From Arthrobacter jinronghuae (GTDB lineage: Bacteria > Actinomycetota > Actinomycetes > Actinomycetales > Micrococcaceae), in assembly GCF_025244825.1 (NCBI RefSeq), contig NZ_CP104263.1:2666001-2730000 (forward strand): a stretch of DNA of 64,000 nt. The letters run 5' to 3'. This document shows, piece by piece, positions 1-8,719 of this stretch; within the stretch, counting starts at the first letter, position 1; each line of letters begins with the position of its first letter. Below the pieces are notes generated by a model, which was not told the DNA's origin, made no database searches, and saw only the letters and a list, made by a program, of their open reading frames with translations. Both the position numbers and the translations under genes were made by a program.

Positions 1-1
1 G

Positions 2-634
2 GAGATTGACCCGTCCAATCCCGAGTCCATTCAGGCTGCCCTGTCCGGCGGAGTCTTCCAGCCCCAGCGCACGCCGGCCCAGGACGCAGCCCTTGAACGG
101 CTGGAAACCGCCCTGGCCCTAGTGGAGGGCTGGGTGGATGAGGTCACGGCCGCCGCCACCGTAAACCTGCCCTCTGCGGGGGCCCTTCGGGAAATGATCC
201 GCCGCCGCCGCGCCAGCGGCGGTCCCGCGGAACACACGTTCGCTTCCCTGGTGGGCCTGGAGCTGCGGCCGCGGCGGCTGCGCGATGCCGCTGCACTGTG
301 GGCGCATCTCACGGAGGAACGCGGCTTTGAGGGCCGCGACGCCATCTGGCAGCACCCGGATCTCCTGCCGACCTCCGAGGACCTCGACGATCCCAAGGGC
401 TTCAGCCGGCGTCGTGAGCTTCTCGAGGCGGCCGATTCCGACGTCGATGCCGCCCTGAAGCGCCTCCTCGACGGCGGATTCGACACGCCTGCCGAGAAAT
501 CGGGCTCTGAAGAAGAAGGTTCCGGGGAAGCTGCAACGGATACGCCGGCAGCCGAAAGCAGCGACGGCGACGGCGGCAAGGCCGACGGGGACAACGCGGA
601 CGACGGCGACGAAGGCAAGCCCGGCGCCAGCTAA
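2..634 (+). CDS. Zinc-dependent metalloprotease, DUF2342 family (C-terminal part, 5' end outside window)
   Basis: The reading frame is open from the first bases of the window and ends at a TAA, giving about 210 C-terminal residues. The segment around LERLETALALVEGWVDEV, followed by a block containing GLELRPRRLRDAAALWAHL and GRDAIWQHPDLLPT, matches the C-terminal region of the actinobacterial DUF2342 (F420-associated, zinc-dependent metalloprotease) family as I remember it. The HExxH site lies upstream, outside the window. The last 55 or so residues form an acidic Gly/Ser/Asp-rich tail that is probably disordered. The next gene, a YgjP-like peptidase, is convergent, an association also seen in mycobacteria. 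The physiological substrate is not known to me. Confidence 0.8.
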   Translation, partial: EIDPSNPESIQAALSGGVFQPQRTPAQDAALERLETALALVEGWVDEVTAAATVNLPSAGALREMIRRRRASGGPAEHTFASLVGLELRPRRLRDAAALWAHLTEERGFEGRDAIWQHPDLLPTSEDLDDPKGFSRRRELLEAADSDVDAALKRLLDGGFDTPAEKSGSEEEGSGEAATDTPAAESSDGDGGKADGDNADDGDEGKPGAS

Positions 635-642
635 CTGAGTAG

Positions 643-722
643 GGGGCAGCGGCATTGTCCGGCTGCCCCTATTGTCCGGCGCACCCCGGCTGCTCCGGAG
701 GCAACAGCCTCCGGAGCAGCCG
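643..722. terminator. Two hairpins between convergent genes
   Basis: A first stem pairs 643-650 with 662-669 (GGGGCAGC/GCTGCCCC). A second, perfect 16-bp stem pairs 687-702 with 707-722 around an AACA loop. Neither side carries a long T run, so termination is inferred from stem strength and from the position between two convergent stop codons. Confidence 0.5.
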
Positions 723-736
723 CGTTTAAGGAGTGC

Positions 737-1315
737 TTAGTCCTCTCCCATCTCGCCCTTCAGGCCGCGGGCGCTGGCGAACGCTGCTCCGGAGAGAAAG
801 GCCTTGGCGGTCTCCGTCTGCGGATAGCTTTCCAGCAGGCGCCAGAACGCCGGACCGTGCGAGGGCACCAGCAAGTGTGCGAGTTCATGAAGCAGCACGT
901 AGTCGATGACCCATTCCGGCATGCCCTGCAGCTTGTCGGAGAGCCGGATGGTGCCCCTGCCGGGCGTGGCCGATCCCCAGCGCGAGTTCTGGTTGCTCAC
1001 CCAGCGGACGGACTGCGGGCGGGCACGTCCGGCGAGGTAGGTCCGGGATAGTTCCGCGGCACGCTGCATCAGTTCGTTCTCGCTGGTTTCCGGATCCGGC
1101 ACGCCGGCTGCGCGCTCTTCCAGCCTCGCCACCATCCGCCGCACCCATTCCGCCTCCTGCGCAGCAGAGAAATGCGCAGGGATGGAAATCAGCGCCACCC
1201 CGTCACGGAAGACGGCGTTGACCGTCCGCTTCCGCCGGGCGGACCGACGGACCTGAATCGGTATTCCGGTGCTGGTGGTGGCCGGGATTGAAACAGGCCG
1301 GTGCGGGGAAGGCAT
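737..1315 (-). CDS. M48-family / YgjP-like metallopeptidase
   Basis: This 192-residue protein carries the zinc site LLHELAHLLVPSHGPAFW: an HExxH helix followed by the third ligand-type His six residues later. That places it in the YgjP/WLM-like (DUF45) metallopeptidase group. The stretch RWVSNQNSRWGSATPGRG upstream of the zinc helix is also typical of that group. No signal peptide or membrane segment is visible, so it is probably cytoplasmic. The ATG is preceded by TAGGCT and a 6-nt spacer, which suggests a leaderless transcript. Substrates are unknown; in other bacteria the family is linked to restriction systems and to general proteolysis, and no such partner is adjacent here. Confidence 0.85.
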   Translation of the reverse strand: MPSPHRPVSIPATTSTGIPIQVRRSARRKRTVNAVFRDGVALISIPAHFSAAQEAEWVRRMVARLEERAAGVPDPETSENELMQRAAELSRTYLAGRARPQSVRWVSNQNSRWGSATPGRGTIRLSDKLQGMPEWVIDYVLLHELAHLLVPSHGPAFWRLLESYPQTETAKAFLSGAAFASARGLKGEMGED

Positions 1316-1484
1316 ATTCCAAGCCTAGCCGTCGCCGCCGACAGCCCTGCAGCCTGTGGATAACCCGGAACCTCGGTGAACCCCGTGCCAGCATGGTCAG
1401 CAGCCCGGCTGATCGGGCGGTGTCGGCAGCCCGGAGGGCAAGGGCGGACAACAGGCAGGAAGAACCGGACCACGGGAGCAGGCC

Positions 1485-2588
1485 ATGCGGATCAATCCTG
1501 GAATACATGTGCTGGAAATTTCACCGGGAGCCCGGCAGCTGGGGATCGGCTCAGGATCGCTTCTGCTGCGCAACCTCCAGGACGCCGATATCGCTTTCCT
1601 GGGGGCACTGCGTCAAGGTGTTCCGGATGGTGCCGAAGCGGCCGCCGCAGCTGGATTGTCCCTTCCACCGGACCGCGCAGCGGCGCTCCTGCAGGTCCTG
1701 GGCCCGTTGCTTGTACCGCAGGAGGGAACCGCGGACCCCATTCCCTCGCTGCGCTCGGAACGGCTCCTCCCGGACGCACAGCGTCTTTCCTCCGCTTATC
1801 GGGTCAACGGTGAGGAATCGATCCGGCGGCGGGCCGCTGCAGCCGTCTCGGTGGATGGATTGGGGCGTGCGGGCGCCCTGGTGGCCCGGACCCTTGCCTC
1901 CGCAGGTATTGGCACCCTGCTGCTCACCGACCCCGGGGTGGTCTGCCCGGCAGACGTCGGCACGGCTTATGCCATGACTGATATCGGCATGAACCGGGCG
2001 GCTGCCGTCAAACGGCACCTGTTCCGGGTGGACCCCACCCTTCAGGTGTTGACGATGGCGGCGGGCGGGAGCCAGGTCCCGCCGGCAGTGGATCTGGCGG
2101 TGACCGTCCGTGTGGTGGGAGCCGGCCCCGGCCGACCCCGACGGCAGCCGGATCTGCCGGACGGTGACGATGGCGTTCCCCGGATGGTGCTGACCGCCCA
2201 GGAAGGCGGATGGGATATCGGCCCGTTGGTGGTTCCGGGCGTCACGCCCTGCCTGGAATGCCTGGACCGGCACCGTGCGGATACCGATCCGGGGTGGTAC
2301 GCCGCAATGGAAGCCCTTGCGGCGGATAAGGATAAAGCCGACGGGCAGGAGCATGCGGGCACGCCGGACTCATCGGGTCCCTCGGGCGAGGAAGTGGCCG
2401 GGTCGGTCCTGGCCGCCGGGGCTGCGGCCATGGCGGCACTGGTCTTCCTGGATGGAATCAATCAACCGGCAGTGTTCTCCGCGGTCCTGCGGCTGCGGAC
2501 GTCGGACGGTTACCCGCAGCTGCGAAAACTGGACTACCACCCGGCCTGCGGCTGCCGCCTGCAATGCAGCAGCAACCGGGTGGCATAG
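1485..2588 (+). CDS. Stand-alone ThiF/E1-like protein resembling TOMM leader-binding (cyclodehydratase C) proteins
   Basis: The 367-residue product has an N-terminal part of about 90 residues (RINPGIHVLEISPGARQLGI onward) that looks like the winged-helix leader-binding module of azole-peptide cyclodehydratase partner proteins. A Rossmann/E1-like domain follows from about residue 110 (SVDGLGRAGALVARTLASAG). Two cysteine pairs, TPCLECLD near residue 256 and ACGCRL near the C-terminus, are placed like the structural zinc ligands of E1-like enzymes. No YcaO protein, precursor peptide or sulfurtransferase lies nearby, so a modification substrate cannot be named. A GGGAGCAGG ribosome-binding site supports the ATG start. 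The stop codon is 21 nt from the convergent uvrD2 stop. Confidence 0.75.
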   Translation: MRINPGIHVLEISPGARQLGIGSGSLLLRNLQDADIAFLGALRQGVPDGAEAAAAAGLSLPPDRAAALLQVLGPLLVPQEGTADPIPSLRSERLLPDAQRLSSAYRVNGEESIRRRAAAAVSVDGLGRAGALVARTLASAGIGTLLLTDPGVVCPADVGTAYAMTDIGMNRAAAVKRHLFRVDPTLQVLTMAAGGSQVPPAVDLAVTVRVVGAGPGRPRRQPDLPDGDDGVPRMVLTAQEGGWDIGPLVVPGVTPCLECLDRHRADTDPGWYAAMEALAADKDKADGQEHAGTPDSSGPSGEEVAGSVLAAGAAAMAALVFLDGINQPAVFSAVLRLRTSDGYPQLRKLDYHPACGCRLQCSSNRVA

Positions 2589-2609
2589 CCGGCGGCCAAG
2601 CAGCCGCGG

Positions 2610-4736
2610 CTAGGCTCCGGCGCTTTCCGCGAGCACCTTCAGTACGGCCTCGCCGTAGCGCTCCAGTTTCGACGGCCCGACGCCGGGCAGGGTGGCCAGC
2701 CGGTTCAGCGACGGCGGCCGGTCTTCCGCTATGGCGACCAAGGTTGCGTCGGTGAACACCACAAAGGCCGGGATGCCTGCTTCGGCGGCCGCTTCCCGGC
2801 GCCATTCCCGCAGTGCGTCGAAGGTAGCTTCCTCATAGGTCACCGGGCAGTCTCCGCAGCGCCCGACCTTGCGTTCGGCCCCGGTGTTCAGCAGGGCACC
2901 GCAGCTGCGGCACTTTGCCGGTCCGGTGACCTTGCGCCGTGTCTGCTTGGCCGGTCCTGCCGTCCGTCCGGCATCCCGCTCCGTGCGGGGACGCAGTCCG
3001 TCCAGGAACCGTGACGGTTTCCGGTTGGCGCGTCCGCCCGGTGTCCGGGCGGTGGACCAGGACAGCGCCAGGTGTTCCCGGGCACGGGTAATGCCCACGT
3101 AGAGCAGCCGGCGTTCCTCGTCGACGGCTTCGGGGGTGTCGGCAAAGGAAATGGGCATCAAACCTTCGCTCAGTCCAACCAGGAACACCGCATCCCACTC
3201 CAGGCCTTTCGCGGAGTGCAGGGACGCCAGGGTTACCCCTTGGACCCGGGGTGCGTGCTGTGCCGCAGCGCGTTCCTCCAGTTCCGCGACGAAGTCCTGC
3301 ATGGTGAAGATACTGTCCGGGTCACGGGTCCGGGTGACCTGCAGCTCTTCGGCGAGCGCCACGAGCGCCGCCAGGGATTCCCACCGCTCCCGCGTGGCGC
3401 CGCCGCCTGCCGGCGCCTCGGACGTGTAGCCCAGGGAAGCCAGGATGTCCCGCACCATCTGGGGCACGGGTTCGTTACCCACGGACCGGGACGCCGCACG
3501 GAGCTGCAGCACTGCGTCGCGGACCTCTCGGCGGGCGAAGAACCGCTCGCCGCCGCGCAGCTGGTAGCCGATACCGGCTGACGCCAGCGCCTGCTCATAG
3601 GCCTGCGACTGCCCGTTGGTACGGAAGAGGACAGCGATCTCGCTGGCCTGGACGCCCTGTTCGATCAGCGCCTTGATGGAGGAGGCCACGTGCGCGGCTT
3701 CTGCTTCGTCGTCGGCGCATTCGGTAAACGTCGGCTCCGGGCCGGCCGGCCGCTGCGCCACCAGTTCAAGCGGCGTGGGCCAGGCCGGTGCCATCCGGTT
3801 CCGCTCCCCCTCGGCCGTGCGGGCTGCGAGGATCCGGTTCGCCAGGCCGACCACCTGCGGCGTGGAACGGTAATCGCGGACCAGCTTGACGACGTCGGCG
3901 CCGGGGAACCGCTTGGTGAAGTCCAGCAGATGCCGCGGGGTTGCGCCGGTGAAGGAGTAGATGGTCTGGCTGGAATCGCCCACCACGCACAGTTCGTCGC
4001 GGGCACCCAGCCACAGGTCCAGGAGACGCTGCTGCAGCGGCGAAACGTCCTGGTACTCGTCCACTACGAAGTGCCGGTACTGGTCCCGCACCATGGCCGC
4101 CACCCGCTCGTCTTCCTGGAGGATCCCCACCATGATGAGCAGGACGTCTTCGAAGTCGATGATGTTGCGGTCCACTTTTACGTCCTCGTAGGACTGGAAG
4201 ATCCGCGAAATGGCCGTCAGGTCAAAGCCTGCGGGGGGTTCCCGGTCCCCGGCCGCCCGGACGTAGCTGTCCGGGGTAAGCATGGACACCTTCGCCCATT
4301 CGATTTCCGCGGCGACGTCGCGGATCGCGGCCCGGTCGGTGGACAGCCTCAGGCGCCGCGCGGCTTCCGCGATGATCTGGGCCTTGTGGTCCAGCAGGCC
4401 GGGCATCGCTCCGCCCACGGTATGCGGCCAGAAGTACTGCAGCTGCTTCAGCGCGGCCGCGTGGAATGTCCGGGCCTGGACGCCCCCGGCCCCGAGGTCC
4501 CGGAGCCTGGTCCGCATTTCCGCTGCGGCCCGCGCAGTGAAGGTCACCGCCAGCACCTGCTGCGGCTTGTAGACACCGGTGGCCACGCCGTAGGCCATCC
4601 GGTGCGTGATGGCACGGGTCTTACCGGTACCGGCACCTGCCAGGACGCAGAGGGGACCGGTGAGGGTGGTGGCTACTGCCCGCTGCTCGTCGTCGAGCCC
4701 TGCAAGGATTCGTGCTTCGGGTGATTCACTGCTCAT
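2610..4736 (-). CDS. uvrD2: ATP-dependent DNA helicase UvrD2 (SF1A)
   Basis: A 708-residue 3'-5' DNA helicase. Walker A (GAGTGKT, residues 34-40), the DEYQD Walker B motif and motif VI (YVGITRAREHL) are all present. After the motor come a four-cysteine zinc-binding motif (CRSC at 609-612 and CGDC at 627-630) and an HRDC domain (residues about 635-706, containing LNRLATLPGVGPSKLERYG). This architecture is the one known for mycobacterial UvrD2. The ATG overlaps the nudC stop as ATGA, so the two genes are translationally coupled. A longer in-frame start exists but would run 77 residues into nudC with arginine-rich out-of-frame sequence, so I reject it. Expected role: DNA repair and processing of replication or recombination intermediates. 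Confidence 0.95.
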   Translation of the reverse strand: MSSESPEARILAGLDDEQRAVATTLTGPLCVLAGAGTGKTRAITHRMAYGVATGVYKPQQVLAVTFTARAAAEMRTRLRDLGAGGVQARTFHAAALKQLQYFWPHTVGGAMPGLLDHKAQIIAEAARRLRLSTDRAAIRDVAAEIEWAKVSMLTPDSYVRAAGDREPPAGFDLTAISRIFQSYEDVKVDRNIIDFEDVLLIMVGILQEDERVAAMVRDQYRHFVVDEYQDVSPLQQRLLDLWLGARDELCVVGDSSQTIYSFTGATPRHLLDFTKRFPGADVVKLVRDYRSTPQVVGLANRILAARTAEGERNRMAPAWPTPLELVAQRPAGPEPTFTECADDEAEAAHVASSIKALIEQGVQASEIAVLFRTNGQSQAYEQALASAGIGYQLRGGERFFARREVRDAVLQLRAASRSVGNEPVPQMVRDILASLGYTSEAPAGGGATRERWESLAALVALAEELQVTRTRDPDSIFTMQDFVAELEERAAAQHAPRVQGVTLASLHSAKGLEWDAVFLVGLSEGLMPISFADTPEAVDEERRLLYVGITRAREHLALSWSTARTPGGRANRKPSRFLDGLRPRTERDAGRTAGPAKQTRRKVTGPAKCRSCGALLNTGAERKVGRCGDCPVTYEEATFDALREWRREAAAEAGIPAFVVFTDATLVAIAEDRPPSLNRLATLPGVGPSKLERYGEAVLKVLAESAGA

Positions 4737-5695
4737 GCGCGGGCGTTGGCCTCCGGTTCGGTAATGGTGCCGCCGTACCAGCGCTCGATCAGGTTCCGGG
4801 CGATGGAAATGGGGCCTGCAATGGTGATTTCGCCGCTGGCCACGGCGTCGGTGAGTTCCGTCCGGCTGAACCAGCGGACATCGGACATTTCGACGCCGTC
4901 GGCCTTCGCCTCTGCGTTCTCGGCGCGGGCGGTGAAGCCCAGCATCAGTGAACACGGGAACGGCCACGGCTGCGAACCGAGGTACTGCGGGCTGTGGACA
5001 ACCACGTTGGACTCTTCAGCCACCTCGCGGATGACAGCGGCCTCCAGTGATTCTCCGGGCTCAACGAAACCGGCGAGGGTCGAATACCGGTTCCCCGGCC
5101 AGGCCGCCGCCGAACCCAGCAGGATGCGGTCCTGCTCGTCAACCACGGCAACGATGATGGCGGGGTCGGTGCGCGGGAAGTGGGAGCTGCCGTCCTCGGG
5201 ACATCGGCGGACCCAGCCGCCCTGCTCCGGAACAGTCCGTGCGCCGCAGCGGGGGCAGTGGGTGTGCACGGCGTGCCAGTTGGCGATGGACGCTGCCTCG
5301 ACGAACAGTCCAGCGTCCAGGGCACCCAGATGCGTTGCGGCTTCACGCAGGCTCACCCAGGCGGCGCCTTCCACGGCGAGCGCTTCATCCGGCTCGGGCA
5401 GGGTCACCAGTACGACGTCGGTTCCCAGCGGCACCTGCGCATCTTCAAGGGTCCGGCCCAGATAGACGGGATCCTCGCCAAAGCCCGCCGCCGGCGGTTC
5501 AAAGAGCACCAGGACGCCGTCACGGACGAGGGTCCGGCCGCCGGCCAGGTACATGACCCGGGTGCCGCCGTCGGCCCGGATGGTTTCGAAGAGATCCGGT
5601 GCCACGCGGCGCTCGGAGCCCCGGTCCACGGCCGTGCGCGCCAGCGGTAATAAACCCAATGGAGATGCTTCTGCTGCCGGTGCCGGGATACTCAT
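4733..5695 (-). CDS. nudC: NAD(+) diphosphatase NudC
   Basis: A 320-residue Nudix hydrolase that cleaves NADH/NAD(+), and NAD caps on RNA, to NMN and AMP. Visible features are a zinc-ribbon-like segment (HCPRCGARTVPEQGGWVRRC), the Nudix box GFVEPGESLEAAVIREVAEE, and the NudC signature SQPWPFPCS after it. The usual fourth ribbon cysteine is replaced: the second pair reads CPED instead of CxxC. I chose the ATG that is preceded by TACGGT and a 7-nt spacer. An upstream in-frame start would add 26 atypical residues. It is co-transcribed with uvrD2. Confidence 0.95.
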   Translation of the reverse strand: MSIPAPAAEASPLGLLPLARTAVDRGSERRVAPDLFETIRADGGTRVMYLAGGRTLVRDGVLVLFEPPAAGFGEDPVYLGRTLEDAQVPLGTDVVLVTLPEPDEALAVEGAAWVSLREAATHLGALDAGLFVEAASIANWHAVHTHCPRCGARTVPEQGGWVRRCPEDGSSHFPRTDPAIIVAVVDEQDRILLGSAAAWPGNRYSTLAGFVEPGESLEAAVIREVAEESNVVVHSPQYLGSQPWPFPCSLMLGFTARAENAEAKADGVEMSDVRWFSRTELTDAVASGEITIAGPISIARNLIERWYGGTITEPEANARA

Positions 5696-5837
5696 ACCAC
5701 CTACCGTACTGACTCCCTCCCCCCAAACTGTAGTTGGGCCGTGGAGCCGTGCCCGGTCTGAGGTTTTCCTCACGGTTTAGACGACTCGCCGCCCGGCAAT
5801 GGTTATTCGGACCACATCTGCCCATACGGTTGAAGAT
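5696..5837. promoter_or_regulatory. Divergent promoter region nudC / APH-like gene
   Basis: Both flanking genes have the same -10-like hexamer TACGGT exactly 7 nt before their start codons: positions 5703-5708 on the minus strand for nudC and 5825-5830 on the plus strand for the kinase-like gene. Both transcripts would therefore be leaderless. No consensus -35 element is obvious. Confidence 0.55.
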
Positions 5838-7223
5838 GTGAAACGGACCCCCATGGAATTGGCTGCAATGGCCAGCGCTGCCGTCCCAGGGCTGACCCCT
5901 ACCGGCGTTGCCGGTTCCCCGGACGACGCTGCGGATTTTGACGCGGCGCTGCTGCTTGACGACGCCGGGCGCAGGTGGCGCGTCCGGTCCCCCAAACATC
6001 TCGAGGCCAGTATGCGCCTGGAGACCGAACTGCTGGTCCTGCGCACCTTCGTCCCGGCGGTGAGGGCCGAATTGCCGTTCGCCCTGCCCTACGTTGCCGG
6101 CACCGTCCGCCAAGGCGAGCTCTGCACTTTTGTCTATTCCCACCTTCCCGGCGCCCTCCGGAGCATTGATGCCCTGGTGACGGCCGGGAGTTCCGTGGCC
6201 GCGGAGATCGGCCGGGCCATGGCCGCGATCCACGCCATCCCCCGGGAACTGGTTACCTCCGCGGACCTGCCGAGCTACAGCGCGAACGAGTTCCGGCAGC
6301 GTCGCCTGAATGAGCTGGACCAGGCGGCCACCACCGGCAAGATCCCCGCCGTACTGCTGCGGCGCTGGGAGCACGCGCTGGAAGACGTCTCGCTCTGGCG
6401 TTTCAAGCCCACCGTGGTCCACGGCGACCTGCATGAAGACAACATCCTGCTCACCGGCGAACGGGTCAGCGCCGTCACCGGCTGGACCGATCTCCGGGTG
6501 GGCGACCCGGCTGATGATTTCGCGTGGCTGATCGCGGCCAACGATCCCCGGTTCACCGAGACCGTGCACGCCGCCTACTTGGAAGCCAGCAACGATCCCG
6601 AGGATCCGCACCTGATCCGCCGGGCGGCATTGTCTGCGGAATTCGCCCTGGCGCAGTGGCTGGTGCGCGGGGTCGCCGCAGAGAACTCCACCATGGTCGA
6701 CGAAGCCGTGGAGATGCTCGGCACCCTCGAAGAAGACGTACTGGCGCAGGAAGCGTCTGACCGGCGCGACAGCCAGGCCCGCGCTGCCGATGCCCGGGCG
6801 GCGGAAGCCGAAGCCGCGGCGGCAGTCCGGCCGGCTGCCGCCAAGGTTACCGTTGTCCCGATTGCTCCGGAGACGGCCCCCACGGCGTCAGGCGCCGACG
6901 ACGCCGCCCCGGACACCGGCAGCGTCAGCCGCGTAGTTGGTGCCGAAACAGGGCCGGCCACGGAAAACAGTGCCGACGCCGCAACGGACGGCCACGAACC
7001 CGGCGAATCGGAGCCGGAAACGGCTCGCGCAGCGGGAACACAGGCCGGAGCGGATGAAGCCGCGGCCTCCGGCGTGGACACTGATTCCGGGAACGATCCG
7101 GAAACCGGCAACGAACCTGTTGTGGACGATGCTTCCGGTGACGGCGCCGCGCGCGACGGACACAGCAGTCAGCCGGGCACCGAGACCACTGCCCTCCCGC
7201 TGACTCCGGTTCCGGACAAGTAG
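5838..7223 (+). CDS. APH-fold phosphotransferase family protein with long acidic C-terminal tail
   Basis: The first 300 or so of 461 residues form an aminoglycoside-phosphotransferase/choline-kinase-like fold. The catalytic loop VVHGDLHEDNIL is intact. The following metal-binding position, usually IDW, reads TGWTDLRVGDPADDF, so the usual aspartate is replaced by glycine; activity could rely on the nearby WTD aspartate or could be altered. Residues from about 320 to the end are Ala/Glu/Asp/Pro/Thr-rich and almost certainly disordered. The GTG start is chosen because TACGGT lies 7 nt upstream and because KRTPMELAAMASAAVPGL fits as an N-terminus; an in-frame ATG at 5799 is the alternative. Its position beside nudC and uvrD2 matches the mycobacterial order. 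The phosphoacceptor is unknown. Confidence 0.8.
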   Translation: MKRTPMELAAMASAAVPGLTPTGVAGSPDDAADFDAALLLDDAGRRWRVRSPKHLEASMRLETELLVLRTFVPAVRAELPFALPYVAGTVRQGELCTFVYSHLPGALRSIDALVTAGSSVAAEIGRAMAAIHAIPRELVTSADLPSYSANEFRQRRLNELDQAATTGKIPAVLLRRWEHALEDVSLWRFKPTVVHGDLHEDNILLTGERVSAVTGWTDLRVGDPADDFAWLIAANDPRFTETVHAAYLEASNDPEDPHLIRRAALSAEFALAQWLVRGVAAENSTMVDEAVEMLGTLEEDVLAQEASDRRDSQARAADARAAEAEAAAAVRPAAAKVTVVPIAPETAPTASGADDAAPDTGSVSRVVGAETGPATENSADAATDGHEPGESEPETARAAGTQAGADEAAASGVDTDSGNDPETGNEPVVDDASGDGAARDGHSSQPGTETTALPLTPVPDK

Positions 7224-7246
7224 CCGGTTTCCGCACCCCGCACTCC

Positions 7247-7281
7247 GGTGCCCCGCCGATTTTCGGCGGGGCACCTTTTTT
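7247..7281 (+). terminator. Rho-independent terminator after the APH-like gene
   Basis: A perfect 13-bp stem pairs 7247-7259 with 7263-7275 (GGTGCCCCGCCGA and its complement) around a 3-nt loop and is followed by six T residues. Confidence 0.9.
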
Positions 7282-7295
7282 CTTTAGTCACCCGC

Positions 7296-7324
7296 TTGCC
7301 ATGTCCAGGTTTCGGCCGTAGGTT
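7296..7324 (+). promoter_or_regulatory. Candidate promoter of the GntR-ABC operon
   Basis: TTGCCA (7296-7301), a 17-bp spacer and TAGGTT (7319-7324) form one of the few near-consensus -35/-10 pairs in the window. It lies directly behind the terminator and upstream of the GntR gene, so transcription should begin near 7331. Confidence 0.6.
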
Positions 7325-7397
7325 AGTTACATCAGTAATGAACCAAGCAAGTAGCGAACCGGGACTTGGTCCCGGGGATCCAACCACGGGAGCCGCT

Positions 7398-7778
7398 TTG
7401 ATAGATGACAGCAGGCCGATCTTCCAACAGATCGCCGAACGCGTCGAAGGCGACATCCTTGACGAAACCCTCAAGGAGGAAAGCCAGGTGCCTTCCACCA
7501 ATGAGTTCGCAGCCTTCTACCGGATCAACCCGGCGACGGCGGCCAAGGGCATCAATCTCCTCGTGGATGAGGGGATCCTCTATAAGCGCAGGGGCATCGG
7601 CATGTTCGTGGCGCCCGGAGCCAGGGAAGCCGTCCTCAAAAAGCGGCGGGAACAGTTCTACGAGCAGTACGTCCGTCCGCTGACAATCGAAGCGCGGAAG
7701 CTGGGTATTGACGGCACCCAGCTCGCCGGATTGATTCAGCGCAGCGCCGTCGACACCGAAGGGAGCATGGCGCCATGA
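7398..7778 (+). CDS. GntR-family (YtrA-like) transcriptional regulator
   Basis: A short GntR regulator of 126 residues. It has an N-terminal winged helix (PIFQQIAERVEGDILDETL, then QVPSTNEFAAFYRINPATAAK as recognition region, then LLVDEGILYKRRGIGMFV) and only a small C-terminal extension, as in the YtrA subfamily that controls ABC transporters. The TTG start has GGGAG five bases upstream and gives the usual family length. An ATG 60 nt earlier, about 6 nt from the predicted transcription start, is the alternative. The stop overlaps the next start as ATGA, so it very probably regulates its own operon. The effector is not visible. Confidence 0.85.
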   Translation: MIDDSRPIFQQIAERVEGDILDETLKEESQVPSTNEFAAFYRINPATAAKGINLLVDEGILYKRRGIGMFVAPGAREAVLKKRREQFYEQYVRPLTIEARKLGIDGTQLAGLIQRSAVDTEGSMAP

Positions 7779-8719
7779 ATGCCGGCACCACGAACGTGAT
7801 AGAAACCCGGAACCTCACACGCCGTTACCGGGACCAGCTAGCACTCGACAACGTTGACCTGGATATCTCCGGCGGCCGCATCTACGGGCTGCTCGGACGC
7901 AACGGGGCGGGCAAGACCACCCTGATGTCCATCCTCACGGCCCAGGGCTTTGAGTCTTCCGGCGAGGTACGGGTTTTCGGAGAACACCCCTTCGAAAATG
8001 ACCGCGTGCTGCGCCGGCTGTGCTTCGTCCGCGAATCGCAGAAGTACCCGGATGATTTCACCGCCGCCAACGCTTTTGCATCCGCCGGGCTGCTGTATCC
8101 CAACTGGGATGCCGGGTTCGCCGCCTCGCTCGCGGAGGAATTCCGCCTCCCGGTCAAGCGCCGGTTGAAGAAACTTTCCCGCGGCCAGCTTTCCGCCGTC
8201 GGAGTGATTCTCGGACTGGCCTCGCGGGCGGAAATCACTTTCTTTGACGAGCCCTATCTGGGGCTCGACGCCGTGGCCCGGCAGATTTTCTACGACCGGC
8301 TGGTCGAAGACTTCGCAGAGCATCCGCGCACCATCGTGCTTTCCTCGCATCTGATCGACGAGGTCGCCCTTCTCCTGGAGCATGTGATCGTCATTGACAG
8401 CGGCAGGATTGTCCTGGATGACGACGCAGAGAACATCAGGGGCAGCGCCGTAACCGTCACCGGCGCTGCGGACGTCGTCGAGGCCTTCATCGCCGGGTAT
8501 CCGGTGCTGCACCGCGAATCCCTGGGGTCCCTGGTATCGGTCACTGTGGAGTACCGGCTCGACGACGCCGGGCGTCGGGAAGCCGCCGAGCTTGGGTTGC
8601 AGCTGACACCTGTATCCCTGCAGCAACTCATTGTCCGCAAGACGCTGCATGCTGACGGCGCAGAGAAGCCGCCGTCCGGCGCTGCTGCAGCAACCGACAG
8701 CTTGGAGGCGTTTCGATGA
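7775..8719 (+). CDS. ABC transporter ATP-binding protein (YtrB/BcrA-like)
   Basis: A 314-residue ATPase with Walker A GLLGRNGAGKTTL, Walker B ITFFDEPYLGLD and the H-loop in VLSSHLIDEVA. The signature motif is LSRGQ rather than LSGGQ, a variant seen in this exporter/antibiotic-sensing group. About 90 residues follow the nucleotide-binding core. A good ribosome-binding site (GAAGGGAG) precedes the ATG, which overlaps the regulator gene. With the downstream permease it forms a transporter of unknown substrate; GntR-linked pairs of this type often respond to cell-envelope stress, which is inference here. Confidence 0.88.
   Translation: MNAGTTNVIETRNLTRRYRDQLALDNVDLDISGGRIYGLLGRNGAGKTTLMSILTAQGFESSGEVRVFGEHPFENDRVLRRLCFVRESQKYPDDFTAANAFASAGLLYPNWDAGFAASLAEEFRLPVKRRLKKLSRGQLSAVGVILGLASRAEITFFDEPYLGLDAVARQIFYDRLVEDFAEHPRTIVLSSHLIDEVALLLEHVIVIDSGRIVLDDDAENIRGSAVTVTGAADVVEAFIAGYPVLHRESLGSLVSVTVEYRLDDAGRREAAELGLQLTPVSLQQLIVRKTLHADGAEKPPSGAAAATDSLEAFR

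Noticed and set aside
4737..4967. 77-residue N-terminal extension of UvrD2
   Set aside because: It lies inside nudC in another frame, is Arg/His-rich and unlike helicase N-termini; the ATG overlapping the nudC stop fits the family.
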